64,000 nt of DNA from Betaproteobacteria bacterium (GTDB lineage Bacteria > Pseudomonadota > Gammaproteobacteria > Burkholderiales > SG8-41). This document shows, one piece after another, positions 27,205 through 36,159 of this stretch; position 1 is the first letter of the stretch; every line of letters begins with the position of its first letter. The translations under genes were made by a program, and so were the position numbers. Location: NCBI GenBank assembly GCA_028292435.1, contig JAQGMI010000008.1, forward strand, positions 1 through 64,000, given 5' to 3'. Below the pieces are notes generated by a model that searched no databases, was not told the DNA's origin, and saw only the letters and a program-made list of their open reading frames with translations.

Positions 27205-27549
27205 ATGAGCGAAAAAACCGCGGTCAAAGACGCAAGTCATCTCTACGAAGTTGAACGCCGGGCGCGGCATGCGGAACGGCCAGGATTTCGCATTAACGAA
27301 CTGCAGATTTCACCGACCCAGCAGGTGCCCTGGCATTTCCACAACAATGTCGGGGACACGTTTTACGTGCTTGCCGGGAGTATCCGCATCTTCATGCGCG
27401 AACCCAAGGAGGAGGTGCGGTTGGGCGTTGGCGAAACTTACAGCGTTAAGGCGCGCCGCCCGCACCTTGTGATCAACGGCGGCGATGTTTCCGCGACCTT
27501 TCTTATCCTGCAGGGCGTCGGCGACTACGACTTCGTGCCGCTCGTCTAA
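27205..27549 (+). CDS. Small cupin-domain protein
   Basis: 114 residues of a single cupin. Motif 1 is WHFHNNVGDTFYVLAGSIRIFM (His-His and later Asp/Glu as possible metal ligands) and motif 2 lies around RRPHLVINGG. The ATG at 27205 follows ygiQ by ten bases with GAGGAAAAA upstream; the frame from 27049 is a longer artefact. Substrate unknown; single-domain cupins include isomerases, dioxygenases and sugar-binding proteins. Confidence 0.8.
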   Translation: MSEKTAVKDASHLYEVERRARHAERPGFRINELQISPTQQVPWHFHNNVGDTFYVLAGSIRIFMREPKEEVRLGVGETYSVKARRPHLVINGGDVSATFLILQGVGDYDFVPLV

Positions 27550-27555
27550 CGCGGA

Positions 27556-27573
27556 GCCGGCTTTAAAGCCGGC
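27556..27573. terminator. Perfect palindrome between convergent genes, possible terminator
   Basis: GCCGGCTTTAAAGCCGGC is an 18-base perfect palindrome just after the cupin stop and overlapping the 3' end of the convergent small membrane protein gene. It has no T-tract, so termination is uncertain. Confidence 0.35.
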
Positions 27574-27769
27574 GCAGACCGTCGTCCATCAGCGGCCCGT
27601 GCGGCAGGAAATGCGAGCCGTAATTTTCTTCGACAAAGCGCGTGATCGGATCCTCGTCGCGACGTGGAACGCTGCTGTCGGCGTCCTTGCGAAGCAGCAG
27701 CAAGATTGCATAAGCGATCACCCACACGGTGCCGGCAAACACCGCCAAAGCTATCAGTGGTTCGAACAT
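27563..27769 (-). CDS. Small single-pass membrane protein of unknown function
   Basis: 68 residues: one N-terminal membrane helix (LIALAVFAGTVWVIAYAILLLL), then a charged tail (RKDADSSVPRRDEDP). The ATG at 27767-27769 is preceded at four bases by a full GAGGAGG ribosome-binding site, the best in this region, which strongly supports translation. No family is recognised. Upstream lies a perfect 14-base palindrome, GCGAAATATTTCGC, at 27790-27803. Confidence 0.65.
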   Translation of the reverse strand: MFEPLIALAVFAGTVWVIAYAILLLLRKDADSSVPRRDEDPITRFVEENYGSHFLPHGPLMDDGLRRL

Positions 27770-27901
27770 ATGACCTCCTCGGTCTTAAAGCGAAATATTT
27801 CGCTACAGAACCAGAGTAAGGCGGCAATGTCATCGAGCGTGATGAACCACGCCACCCCGGATGCGTGACTTATTCACATCCACTTGCGGGAAGCCGAAAG
27901 G

Positions 27902-29068
27902 CTAAGCGGCGAGACCCTTCATCACCGCATAAAGCAGATTCTGAGCTTCGAACCCGATGCCCGGCCGATCCGGGAGCTTGAGATAGCCGTTCTCGACCTT
28001 CGCGTCGTCGGCAAAACCCGCGAACACGCCGAACACGTCGGGGTACGCTTCGCACCCGCCCAAGCCGAAGCCGGCCACCATCGCCAGCGTCATCTGATTG
28101 CCGCCATGCGGGAAGATCGAATGCCGCTGCCACTTGTGACGCTTCAGCATTTCGAGCGTGCGTGAAAACTGGACGATGCCGTACGATTGCGGCACGTCGA
28201 TCTGGATGATGTCGCGATCAGGGCGCATGCCGCCGAAGCGCACCAGGTTTTCGATATCCTGCGTTGAAAACAGGTTCTCGCCTGTCCCGATGGGCGAATC
28301 GTAAATCGAGGCAACGTCTTCCAGCAGTGCGTAGTCGAGCGGATCGGTCGGCTCTTCGAACCAGCGCAGCCTGAACGGTTTTAACGCCTGCGCGTACTGC
28401 AGTGCGCGTGCGCGGTTAAATCCTGCGTTGGCATCAACTGCGAGACGGTTGCTCGCGCCGACAACTTCGATGCCGGCTTCGACGCGCTTCACGTCCTCCG
28501 GAATCGACAGGCCGCCGACCTTGATCTTCATCGTCGTATAGCCTTCGTCGAGGCGCATGCGAATCTCGTCCTGCAATTCCTTGATGCCCTTGCCCGGCGC
28601 ATACCAACCGCCGCCGACGTAGCACGCGACTTTGTCGGGCAGTTTGCCGTCATTGTATTTTTCGGCCAGTACGGCGTAAAGCGGCTTGTCCGCAATCTTG
28701 GCCACCGCATCCCAGCACGCGACTTCGATCGTGCCGACGGCGACCGAGCGCTCGGTATGGCCGCCGGGTTTTTCCCGCTGCATCATGCACGCCAGAATTT
28801 TTTCGGGATCGAGATTGTCGCCGCTCGCATTCGCGAGCGATTCAGGCGGCGCTTTCATGATGCGCGGAATCAGCCGGTCGCGCATTTGTGCGCCGCAGGC
28901 GTAGCGCCCGGTTGAATTGAACGCGTAGCCGGTCACCGGCTTGCCGTCCCGCATCACGTCGGTGACAACGGCGACGACCGAAGTCGTCATCTCGCTGAAA
29001 TCAAAAACCGCGTTGCTGATCGTCGAGTTGATCGGCACTGCAACTTCACGAATTGCCGTGATCCTCAT
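27902..29068 (-). CDS. Enolase-superfamily dehydratase, D(-)-tartrate dehydratase-like
   Basis: 388 residues of the mandelate racemase/muconate lactonising family. The opening (MRITAIREVAVPI and FDFSEMTTSVVAVVTDV) and the block GYAFNSTGRYACGAQMRDR closely resemble Bradyrhizobium D-tartrate dehydratase, which makes oxaloacetate. Expected active-site elements are the KIKVGG lysine, VDANAGF for metal binding, EEPTDP, GTGENLF and FPHGGNQM with the acid/base histidine. Its start overlaps the stop of the upstream Bug gene by four bases, so binding protein and dehydratase are translationally coupled. Confidence 0.8.
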   Translation of the reverse strand: MRITAIREVAVPINSTISNAVFDFSEMTTSVVAVVTDVMRDGKPVTGYAFNSTGRYACGAQMRDRLIPRIMKAPPESLANASGDNLDPEKILACMMQREKPGGHTERSVAVGTIEVACWDAVAKIADKPLYAVLAEKYNDGKLPDKVACYVGGGWYAPGKGIKELQDEIRMRLDEGYTTMKIKVGGLSIPEDVKRVEAGIEVVGASNRLAVDANAGFNRARALQYAQALKPFRLRWFEEPTDPLDYALLEDVASIYDSPIGTGENLFSTQDIENLVRFGGMRPDRDIIQIDVPQSYGIVQFSRTLEMLKRHKWQRHSIFPHGGNQMTLAMVAGFGLGGCEAYPDVFGVFAGFADDAKVENGYLKLPDRPGIGFEAQNLLYAVMKGLAA

Positions 29069-30048
29069 TCCGCTTTAATCCCCGCCGCTTTAATCACTTT
29101 TCCCCACTTGTCGACTTCAGTTTTTACCTGGGCAGCAAACTGCTCGGGCGTGCTGGCGATGATGTCGAAGCCAAGGGCGGCCACTTTGTCTTTCATGTCG
29201 GACAGCGCCATCGATTTTTTGATGTCGGCCGCGATCCTGGCAACGATTGCTTTGGGAGTACCGGCGGGCACCAGCACGCCCTGCAGTGTTTCGGATTCCT
29301 GGTCTTTGAAGCCGGCCTCGGCCATCGTCTGCACGTCAGGCAATGCGCTCGAACGCTTGGCGCTCGTCACTGCCAGCGCGCGCAGCCGGCCGCCCTGGAT
29401 GTGCGGCGTGGCCGGCGGCATCGCGACGCAGCCGAGCGGCACCTGGTTCGCGATCACCGACGTCACCGCAGGACCCGCGCCGCCAAACGGCACGCGCACG
29501 ATGTCGATCTTCGACGTCATCTTAAAGAGTTCCGCGGCGAGATCGGGCGTGGTGCCGACCCCCGGCGTTGCAACGCTGTATTTTTTTGGATCGCTCTTGG
29601 TGAGCGCAATGATGTCCTGCACCGATTTCACCGCCACCGACGGATGCGCGATGAACACGTTGGGCGATGACGCCGCATTCGTGACCGGAATAAAGCTCTT
29701 GTACGGGTCGTAGGGGATTTTGGCGTAAAGACCTGGATTGACGACGAAGCTCGAGCTGACGATCGTGAGCGTGTAACCGTCGGGCGCCGAACCCGCGCCA
29801 AGCGCCATGCCAATATTGCCGCCGGCGCCCGCGCGGTTGTCGATCACGACCTGATGGCCCCACGCTTCCGACAGTTTCTGTGCGATCAGGCGCGCGATGA
29901 CGTCCGTCGGCCCGCCCGGCGCAAACGGCACGATCATGCGCACCGGCTTGGACGGATAAGGCGCATCGGCTGCGTGCACGGCACCTGTTATTGCTACCGT
30001 CAGCGCGAGAGCGCAGCGCGCAATGTATTTCGCCTCAACGTTTTTCAT
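29065..30048 (-). CDS. Bug/TctC-family substrate-binding protein (copy 2)
   Basis: 327 residues with a signal peptide ending near ITGAVHAAD. The ligand loop is MIVPFAPGGPTDVIAR and the second motif IDNRAGAGGNIG. A GAGGAG site lies six bases before the ATG at 30046-30048, so the longer frame to 30084 is rejected. The stop overlaps the tartrate-dehydratase-like gene (ATGA). By guilt of association the ligand may be tartrate or a related hydroxy-acid. Confidence 0.92.
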   Translation of the reverse strand: MKNVEAKYIARCALALTVAITGAVHAADAPYPSKPVRMIVPFAPGGPTDVIARLIAQKLSEAWGHQVVIDNRAGAGGNIGMALGAGSAPDGYTLTIVSSSFVVNPGLYAKIPYDPYKSFIPVTNAASSPNVFIAHPSVAVKSVQDIIALTKSDPKKYSVATPGVGTTPDLAAELFKMTSKIDIVRVPFGGAGPAVTSVIANQVPLGCVAMPPATPHIQGGRLRALAVTSAKRSSALPDVQTMAEAGFKDQESETLQGVLVPAGTPKAIVARIAADIKKSMALSDMKDKVAALGFDIIASTPEQFAAQVKTEVDKWGKVIKAAGIKAE

Positions 30049-30085
30049 CGACTTCTCCTCGACATTGCAATTTATTGTCTGCACA

Positions 30086-31051
30086 TCAATCCGTTTTCAG
30101 ATTCCCGTCCTTGATGACCTTGGCCCAGCGCACGATTTCAGCCTTCACGAAATCGTTGGCCTGCTCGGGCGTGCTCGACATCGGCTCGAAGCCCGCCATG
30201 CGCATTTTTTCCTGGGTGTCCGTCTCGCCCGCGAGCTTGACCCATTCGGCGTTGAGGCGGGCGATGATGTCGCGCGGCGTGCCCGCCGGGACAATCAAGT
30301 CGTACCACGTCGTGACCTCGTAGTTCGCGATGCCGGCTTCCTTCGACGTCGGCACGTTCGGCAAGTACGGCAGGCGCTCGGCGGCGAGCACTGCGAGCGG
30401 CCGCACCCGGCCCGCTTTGATATGCGGCAGCGTCGGCGGCACGCCGATGACGACCATGTCGACGTGGCCGCCCATCATGCCGACCATAGCTTCGTTCGAA
30501 CCTTTATACGGTATGTGCACGAGGTTGACGCCGGCGAGGCTTTTAAAAAGTTCGCTGCCGAGATGATTCGACGTGCCTAGACCGCCTGAGCCGAAATTAA
30601 GCTTACCCGGATTGGCTTTGGCGAGCGCGACCAGCTCCTTCAGCGTTTTAACCGGCACCGACGGATGCACGAGCAGCACGTTAGGGATTTGCGCAACCAT
30701 CGAGATCGACGTGAAATCCCTGACCGGATCGTAGCCGAGCTTTTTGTAAAGGCTCGGGCTGATGGACAGCGACGGCGAGGCGAGCACGATGGTGTAACCG
30801 TCGGGCGCCTGCTTCGCGCCATATTCGGTACCGACGTTGCCGCCCGCGCCGGGACGGTTCTCGGGCACGACCGGCTGGCCAAGTTGCGCGGCGAGCTTTT
30901 GCCCCATGATGCGCCCGAGCAGGTCAGTCGGGCCGCCCGCCGGAAAAGGCAGCACGAAGCGTATCGGTTTACCTGGATAAGGTTGTGCATGCAGCGGCGC
31001 GGCGATTGCCGCCGAAAAAACCGTGAACGCGATGACCAGCTGCTGTCTCAT
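30086..31051 (-). CDS. Bug/TctC-family substrate-binding protein (copy 3)
   Basis: 321 residues with signal peptide MRQQLVIAFTVFSAAIA. Ligand loop FVLPFPAGGPTDLLGR; the second motif is PENRPGAGGNVG, where most copies have IDNR. It lies 18 bases after a Gfo/Idh/MocA gene on the same strand. A second Gfo-then-Bug pair occurs at 43494-45576, pointing to a duplicated module. Confidence 0.92.
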   Translation of the reverse strand: MRQQLVIAFTVFSAAIAAPLHAQPYPGKPIRFVLPFPAGGPTDLLGRIMGQKLAAQLGQPVVPENRPGAGGNVGTEYGAKQAPDGYTIVLASPSLSISPSLYKKLGYDPVRDFTSISMVAQIPNVLLVHPSVPVKTLKELVALAKANPGKLNFGSGGLGTSNHLGSELFKSLAGVNLVHIPYKGSNEAMVGMMGGHVDMVVIGVPPTLPHIKAGRVRPLAVLAAERLPYLPNVPTSKEAGIANYEVTTWYDLIVPAGTPRDIIARLNAEWVKLAGETDTQEKMRMAGFEPMSSTPEQANDFVKAEIVRWAKVIKDGNLKTD

Positions 31052-31069
31052 GCGGTTGCTCCTCGCAGG

Positions 31070-32170
31070 TTATTTTTTGTTCGTCGGACCCACTTTAACC
31101 GTGCTTCCAGACTCGACGGCGTGTTCGATGGCCAGCGTAATCGCGAGATTGTCGCGCGCCTCCTGCGCCGTCGTCAGCGCACAGTCGCGTCCCGTCGCCA
31201 AATGGTCGAGCCAGCCGCGCGTTTCGTTGGCGAGCGGCCCCCAGAAGTCGCCCGCGGCCCAGTCGCCGGGCGCGGAACTCGACAGAAACGCCATGTTGAC
31301 GCTGTGGTTCGGCACGTAAATGTGCGGAATGCCGCGGTCGGTGTACAGCAACTGGTCGAGATGATCGTCATCGATCAGGTGCACGCCGTCGCTGCCGATG
31401 ATTTCCATTCTGCCGCTGTAACCAAGCGACGGATATTTTTCCGGCAGGGCGAAACTCACGGCAAGATTAACGAGCGCGCCGTCGGCGAGCGTCAGCACCG
31501 CATAGGTCACGTCGTCGCAGCCGTAGCCAGCAGCGCGGATAATTCCGCCCTTGCCTCGCGCCCACACTTCGACGACCGGATTGTCGGGCAGAAACCAGCC
31601 GAGCATGTCGATGTAATAAGTGAGCGAATCGACGACCGGCGTCGCCCCCGGATTGCGTGCAAGCATCTGAAAAACCTGGGCGCGCGAATTGTAGATACGC
31701 GCCGACAACCCTTCGACCGTGCCGAGCCGGCCCAGCGCTATCTGCTCTTTCGCGAGCAGGTAACAGCGCTTGAACCGGCGGCTGTAACCGACGCGCAGGC
31801 TGCCTTTGCTTTTGGCCAGTGCCTGCAAAATTCGATCCGCATCCGCGAGTTCGAGCGCGATCGGTTTTTCGACCAGCACCGACTTGCCGAGCTCGAGCGC
31901 CTGCAGCACGGGTTTGACATGTTCGTGCTCGCCGGTCGACACGATCACCGTGTTGACTGACGGATGCGAGATAACGGCCTGATTGTCGTTCGAGGCAAGC
32001 TGGGCGCCGCACTGGTCGGCCACTGCGCGGGCGCGCGCTTCTTCGACATCGGCGAGCGCGAGAAACCGCACGGCCGGATGATTCACCGCGAGTCTGGCGC
32101 GCAATCCACCGATGCGCCCGGCGCCAATGATCGCGACGCCGAGTTCCTTACGCTGCAACTTGTCCTGCAC
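31070..32170 (-). CDS. Gfo/Idh/MocA-family oxidoreductase (copy A)
   Basis: 366 residues from a GTG start with GAGGAG eight bases upstream. Rossmann motif GAGRIGGLRA, the EKPIALE lysine motif, and SRRFKRCY and SLTYYIDMLGWFLPDNPV in the C-terminal domain. Family members oxidise sugars, inositols or sugar acids with NAD(P). It resembles the copy at 44491-45576 along its whole length, including the late segment GDWAAGDFWGPLANETR. It follows the OtnC gene and may supply a keto intermediate. Confidence 0.88.
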   Translation of the reverse strand: MQDKLQRKELGVAIIGAGRIGGLRARLAVNHPAVRFLALADVEEARARAVADQCGAQLASNDNQAVISHPSVNTVIVSTGEHEHVKPVLQALELGKSVLVEKPIALELADADRILQALAKSKGSLRVGYSRRFKRCYLLAKEQIALGRLGTVEGLSARIYNSRAQVFQMLARNPGATPVVDSLTYYIDMLGWFLPDNPVVEVWARGKGGIIRAAGYGCDDVTYAVLTLADGALVNLAVSFALPEKYPSLGYSGRMEIIGSDGVHLIDDDHLDQLLYTDRGIPHIYVPNHSVNMAFLSSSAPGDWAAGDFWGPLANETRGWLDHLATGRDCALTTAQEARDNLAITLAIEHAVESGSTVKVGPTNKK

Positions 32171-32213
32171 GAACCGTTCTCCTCGCTAAGCCGAACTTCA
32201 GTCTTTGTTTTTT

Positions 32214-32849
32214 TCAGTTCGGAAAACGCTGGTTGAGTTCTGCCACTTGCGCGGCGCTCAACAGGCTGGTGGGCTGACCGCGCAACAACAACATGAGCTG
32301 CGCCGTCTGCTCGAGTTCCTCGATCGCGTTGACCGCCGCCGTCAACGAACTGCCGGCCACTACCGGACCGTGGTTCGCGAGCAGCACCGCGTGATGCTTG
32401 CCCGCGAGCTTGCGCACGGCCTCGGCCAGCGATTGATCTCCCGGCGGATAATAAGGTACCAGCGCGAGCTTGCCGACCTGCATGATCGCGTAGGCCGTCA
32501 GCGGCGGAAATACGTCGCCGGCGTTGACGTCCGCCAGGCACGATACGGCGACCGAATGCAGCGAATGCAGGTGCACGACAGCACCGCTTTTCGCGCGCTC
32601 CTGATACATCGCCAGATGCAGAAACGCTTCCTTCGATGGCGGATCACCCGAGACCAGCTTGCCGTTGCCGTCGAGGCGCGAAATCCGCGCCGGATCGAGG
32701 CGGCCGAGACAGGAATTGGTCGGCGTCAGCAGCCAGCTGCCGTCATCGAGCTTGACGCTGATATTGCCTGCGCTGCCGTGTGCGAGTCCGCGGTCGTACA
32801 GTGACTTACCGAGTTCGGCTATTTCTTCGCGTAAAAGGTTTTCAGTCAT
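32214..32849 (-). CDS. otnC: Class II aldolase-family 3-oxo-tetronate 4-phosphate decarboxylase, OtnC-like
   Basis: 211 residues of the class II aldolase/adducin fold. Zinc ligands are visible in HLHSLHS and NHGPVV; GSAGNISVKLDDG and PTNSCLGRLDP are typical of the OtnC branch. OtnC converts 3-oxo-tetronate 4-phosphate to dihydroxyacetone phosphate and CO2. The start codon directly abuts the stop of the OtnK-like kinase gene, the classic partner, which supports this over fuculose- or ribulose-phosphate aldolase. Confidence 0.85.
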   Translation of the reverse strand: MTENLLREEIAELGKSLYDRGLAHGSAGNISVKLDDGSWLLTPTNSCLGRLDPARISRLDGNGKLVSGDPPSKEAFLHLAMYQERAKSGAVVHLHSLHSVAVSCLADVNAGDVFPPLTAYAIMQVGKLALVPYYPPGDQSLAEAVRKLAGKHHAVLLANHGPVVAGSSLTAAVNAIEELEQTAQLMLLLRGQPTSLLSAAQVAELNQRFPN

Positions 32850-34121
32850 CTAGATCCTGTTTGCCTGCGGTTCCAATGCCTTAAATGCCTTGGCGAAAAA
32901 ATCGTCGCCGCCGAAATTTCCCGACTTCAAAGCGAGCGCAACCGGTTCGGCATCGATGCTCGCGGTCCACGGCACGCCGGGATCGATTTCCGGACCGACG
33001 CGCAGGCCGCTGATGCCGAGCGCGGTGACCACGGCGCCCGAGGTCTCGCCGCCCGCAATGACCAGGCGGCGTGCCCCCGCAGCCACAAGTTCCTTCGCAA
33101 TTTCGCCCATCGCATTTTCGACCATGGTGCCGGCGCGTTCGCGGCCGAGCGACGACTGCACTTCGGCGATCTGCTTTGGCGCGGCGGTCGAGTATATCAA
33201 CACCGGTTGCTTACCCAGCCGCGGGCGCGCCCATTCGACCGCCTTGCCGACCGTCGCGGGATCGCGCGAAAGGGCCAGTGCATCGAGCGCGTAGCTTTCG
33301 CACTCGCGTTGGAGCGCCGCGACCTGACGCTGGGTCGCCGCCGAGCAACTGCCCGACAGCACCAGCGCATGGCCGCCGATCTTCGGCAACGCATTGGCTG
33401 TTCCGGTCTTCAAAAGATTTTGGGTGCGGAAATTGTCCGGCAGCCCGAGCGCGAGACCCGATCCGCCGGTCAGCAGCTTCATGTCCGCGCACGCCGCGCC
33501 GATTGCAAGCAGATGCTGATCATTGATCGCGTCGACAATTGCATGGCGCACGCCGGCGGCCATCAGTTTTTTAATTTCAACTTGGATGGCGGCAGCGCCC
33601 TGCTCCACCACTGAATACGGGATCAGGCCGACCTTGCCTTGCGTCTGTCGCTGCAGCACGCGCACTAGCGAGGAATCCGTCATCGGATTCAGCGGATGAT
33701 CGCGCATGCTCGATTCCGCAAGCGGCTGCTCGTCGACAAAGAGATTGCCCTGGTAAATCGTACGCTTGTTGGTCGGAAACGCGGGGCATGCAATGGCGAA
33801 CGGTTCGCCGAGCGCTGCGAGCAATGCATCGGCGACGGGGCCGATATTGCCGGCATCGGTCGAATCGAAAGTGGAGCAATACTTGAAATAATATTGCCGC
33901 GCGCCGCCGCGTTTCAGGAAATCGAGCGCACTCAACGAGAGCCGCACCGCGTCCGCCGCCGGAATCGAGCGCGATTTAAGCGCGACGATGACTGCATCGG
34001 CTTCAGGTACACGCCCGCTCGGCACGCCGAGCAGCACGACCGTCGACATGCCCTGCCTGACGAGCGTATTGGCGAGATCGGTCGCGCCGGTAAAGTCGTC
34101 GGCGATGCAGCCCAGGAGCAT
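32850..34121 (-). CDS. otnK: DUF1537-family 3-oxo-tetronate kinase, OtnK-like
   Basis: 423 residues starting MLLGCIADDFTGATDLAN, the diagnostic DUF1537 kinase N-terminus. KYCSTFDSTDAGNIGPV and the C-terminal nucleotide-binding GGETSGAVVTALG also fit. OtnK phosphorylates 3-oxo-tetronate at O4 for OtnC, encoded directly downstream. DUF1537 also includes D-threonate and D-erythronate kinases; the OtnC neighbour decides the call. The frame is open far upstream to 34481, but the ATG at 34119-34121 is the family start, eight bases after the preceding gene. Confidence 0.87.
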   Translation of the reverse strand: MLLGCIADDFTGATDLANTLVRQGMSTVVLLGVPSGRVPEADAVIVALKSRSIPAADAVRLSLSALDFLKRGGARQYYFKYCSTFDSTDAGNIGPVADALLAALGEPFAIACPAFPTNKRTIYQGNLFVDEQPLAESSMRDHPLNPMTDSSLVRVLQRQTQGKVGLIPYSVVEQGAAAIQVEIKKLMAAGVRHAIVDAINDQHLLAIGAACADMKLLTGGSGLALGLPDNFRTQNLLKTGTANALPKIGGHALVLSGSCSAATQRQVAALQRECESYALDALALSRDPATVGKAVEWARPRLGKQPVLIYSTAAPKQIAEVQSSLGRERAGTMVENAMGEIAKELVAAGARRLVIAGGETSGAVVTALGISGLRVGPEIDPGVPWTASIDAEPVALALKSGNFGGDDFFAKAFKALEPQANRI

Positions 34122-34129
34122 GGCTTCGT

Positions 34130-35221
34130 TCAGCGCGTGCCGGTTGCGCGCAATGCAACCGCATCGACGCGAGCGGTGACGGCCTGCGCGAACGTCTTCG
34201 TCGTGCCGCTGCCGCCGAGATCGGGCGTACGCACTTTGGCGTCGGCCAGCGCGCCATCGAGTGCCGCTTCGATCGCATGACGCGCATCGATATAGGCGGG
34301 TTTGTCGTGGCGCGTGCCCAGCCATTCCATCAGCATGGCGACCGACAGCATGAGTCCTGACGGATTGGCGATGCCGCGCCCGACCAGATCGGGGGCCGAG
34401 CCGTGCCCCGCGTTGGCGATCGCATGCTCGTCGCCCGCGTTTAACGCCGCAGCGAGGCCGAGGCCGCCGGAGAGCGCGCACGCTTCGTTCGACAGGATAT
34501 CGCCGAACATGTTGGTGACGAGGATCACGTCGTAGCGCTCAGGCCGCGTGTAAAGATCGGCGGCCATCGCGTCGACGTCGACTTCGCGAAACGCGATGTC
34601 CTGGTGCAGTTTCGCCTCCGCGTAAGCCTCATTCATGAACAAGCCGTCGGTTACCTGCAGCACGTGCTGCTTGCCGACGGCGGAGACGTGTTTTTTACGG
34701 CGCCGCGCCGCATATTCGAATGCGACTTTGGCGATGCGACGCGAGCCGGCACGCGTGATTTTTCGCACCGACAAGGCGACATCTTCGGTCGGCATGAAGT
34801 CCGCAATGCCCATGAACATGTTGCGGTCGGCGTAAAAACCTTCCGTGTTCTCGCGTGCAATCAGAACGTCAAGGCCGGGGCGCGCGTTCGGCACGCCCGC
34901 ACGGGAGCGCGCGGGACGCAGGTTCGCATAAAGTTCCAGCCGCTTGCGAATGGTGCCCGGCACATTGATGCCGCCTTCGTCGCGCGGCGGATATAACGTC
35001 ATGCCGCAAGGCCCGAGAATTACCCCCTCGGCGTCGAGCGCCGCCTGCACCGCGGCTTCGGGGATCGTGTTGCCGCATTTTTTGAAACTTGCCATGCCGA
35101 CGTCGACCACGTTGAAGTCCATGCCGAGCGCGAACGCTTGATTGACTTTGTCGAGCATCGTCATCGTAACTTCGGTAATTTCGGGCCCGATGTCGTCTCC
35201 GGGCATGACTACGATATTCAT
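34130..35221 (-). CDS. Isocitrate/isopropylmalate dehydrogenase-family protein (tartrate dehydrogenase-like)
   Basis: 363 residues of the NAD-dependent beta-decarboxylating dehydrogenase family. Seen are MNIVVMPGDDIGPEI, IARENTEGFYADRN, VTNMFGDILSNEA and GHGSAPDLVGRGIANPSG. It could oxidise a 2-hydroxy acid such as tartrate, malate or a tetronate. In this operon it may provide the oxidation step that the OtnK/OtnC pathway needs, since the usual 3-hydroxyisobutyrate-dehydrogenase-like enzyme is absent. Leucine synthesis is unlikely given the setting. Confidence 0.82.
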   Translation of the reverse strand: MNIVVMPGDDIGPEITEVTMTMLDKVNQAFALGMDFNVVDVGMASFKKCGNTIPEAAVQAALDAEGVILGPCGMTLYPPRDEGGINVPGTIRKRLELYANLRPARSRAGVPNARPGLDVLIARENTEGFYADRNMFMGIADFMPTEDVALSVRKITRAGSRRIAKVAFEYAARRRKKHVSAVGKQHVLQVTDGLFMNEAYAEAKLHQDIAFREVDVDAMAADLYTRPERYDVILVTNMFGDILSNEACALSGGLGLAAALNAGDEHAIANAGHGSAPDLVGRGIANPSGLMLSVAMLMEWLGTRHDKPAYIDARHAIEAALDGALADAKVRTPDLGGSGTTKTFAQAVTARVDAVALRATGTR

Positions 35222-35294
35222 GATTGCCTTTCTGGTTTTGAAATTGCGGCGCGCGGCTCGCGTGCCCCGAGTTTACCAATTAGCGGTGAACGCA

Positions 35295-36110
35295 TCAGTC
35301 GATACGCCTCGCGTCACCCGTGAATTCGAGCGCGCAGAACGCGCCGCCGTGAAAGTCTGCCGCCGGGTCGCCCGCGGACGGCTTGATCGTCTCGAGTTCG
35401 GCCGCGTATTGCTCGGCGTTGTCGAGCGGCCGGTAGCCGACCGTCGCCGCGTCGGGATTCTGCCAGCGATTGCGCGCGTTATTGGATACACCGTACAGAA
35501 CGAGAAAGTGGAACGGTGCGGCATCGATGCAGCAGCGCACGAGCTCGACCATGTCGCGATGGCTGATCCATGTGGCGAGCTGGCGCGCATCCTGCGGACG
35601 CGCGCGAAACGAGCCGATGCGCAGGCACGCGACTTCGAGTCCGTACTTGTCGGCATACAGGCGGCCGAGCGCTTCGCCGTACGCCTTGCTCACGCCGTAA
35701 CGGCTGTCTGGACGCTCGGGCTCGCTGATGCCGACCGCTTCCGTCGCACGGTAATAGCCGATCACATGATTGGAGCTCGCGAAGATCACGCGCTTGACGC
35801 CTGCATTGCGCGCAGCTTCAAACACGTTGTACGTGCCGATGATGTTGTTCGGGAGTATCGCGTCCCATGCACCTTCGCGCGGCACGCCGGCAAGATGCAC
35901 GACGCAATCGATGCCGTGCATTGCCTGGGCGAGCGCCGCGGTGTCGCCGATGTCGGCGGCTAACACTTCTTCGTCCGGGCGAGCGGCCTGCGGCTTGATA
36001 TCGAAGAGCCGCAGGGTGCGGCCGCCGCCGTAGAGCCCTGCGCGTAGCACGCAGCCGATCTCGCCGGCGGAGCCGGTAATCAAAACGCGCCGGTTTTGTG
36101 GCGCGGTCAT
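35295..36110 (-). CDS. NAD-dependent epimerase/dehydratase family, uronate dehydrogenase-like
   Basis: 271 residues of extended SDR. The cofactor motif is ITGSAGEIG; then VVHLAGVPREGAWDAILPNNIIGTYN, FASSNHVIGYYRAT and the catalytic YGVSK. These segments resemble Agrobacterium uronate dehydrogenase, which oxidises galacturonate or glucuronate to the aldaro-lactone. The frame continues to 36371, but MTAPQNRRVLITG at 36108-36110 is the sensible start. Place in an acid-sugar operon agrees with this role. Confidence 0.8.
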   Translation of the reverse strand: MTAPQNRRVLITGSAGEIGCVLRAGLYGGGRTLRLFDIKPQAARPDEEVLAADIGDTAALAQAMHGIDCVVHLAGVPREGAWDAILPNNIIGTYNVFEAARNAGVKRVIFASSNHVIGYYRATEAVGISEPERPDSRYGVSKAYGEALGRLYADKYGLEVACLRIGSFRARPQDARQLATWISHRDMVELVRCCIDAAPFHFLVLYGVSNNARNRWQNPDAATVGYRPLDNAEQYAAELETIKPSAGDPAADFHGGAFCALEFTGDARRID

Positions 36111-36159
36111 TTGGCCGGAAAAACCTGGGCTAAAGCTGGTTTCATATTGAAGTCTTTTC

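Noticed and set aside
30665..31960. 431-codon plus-strand frame across Bug copy 3 and the Gfo gene
   Set aside because: It crosses two clear minus-strand genes and has the basic, low-complexity composition of an antisense frame.
34130..35221. LeuB, 3-isopropylmalate dehydrogenase
   Set aside because: It is embedded in an acid-sugar catabolic operon next to OtnK/OtnC, so a tartrate- or tetronate-oxidising role fits better.
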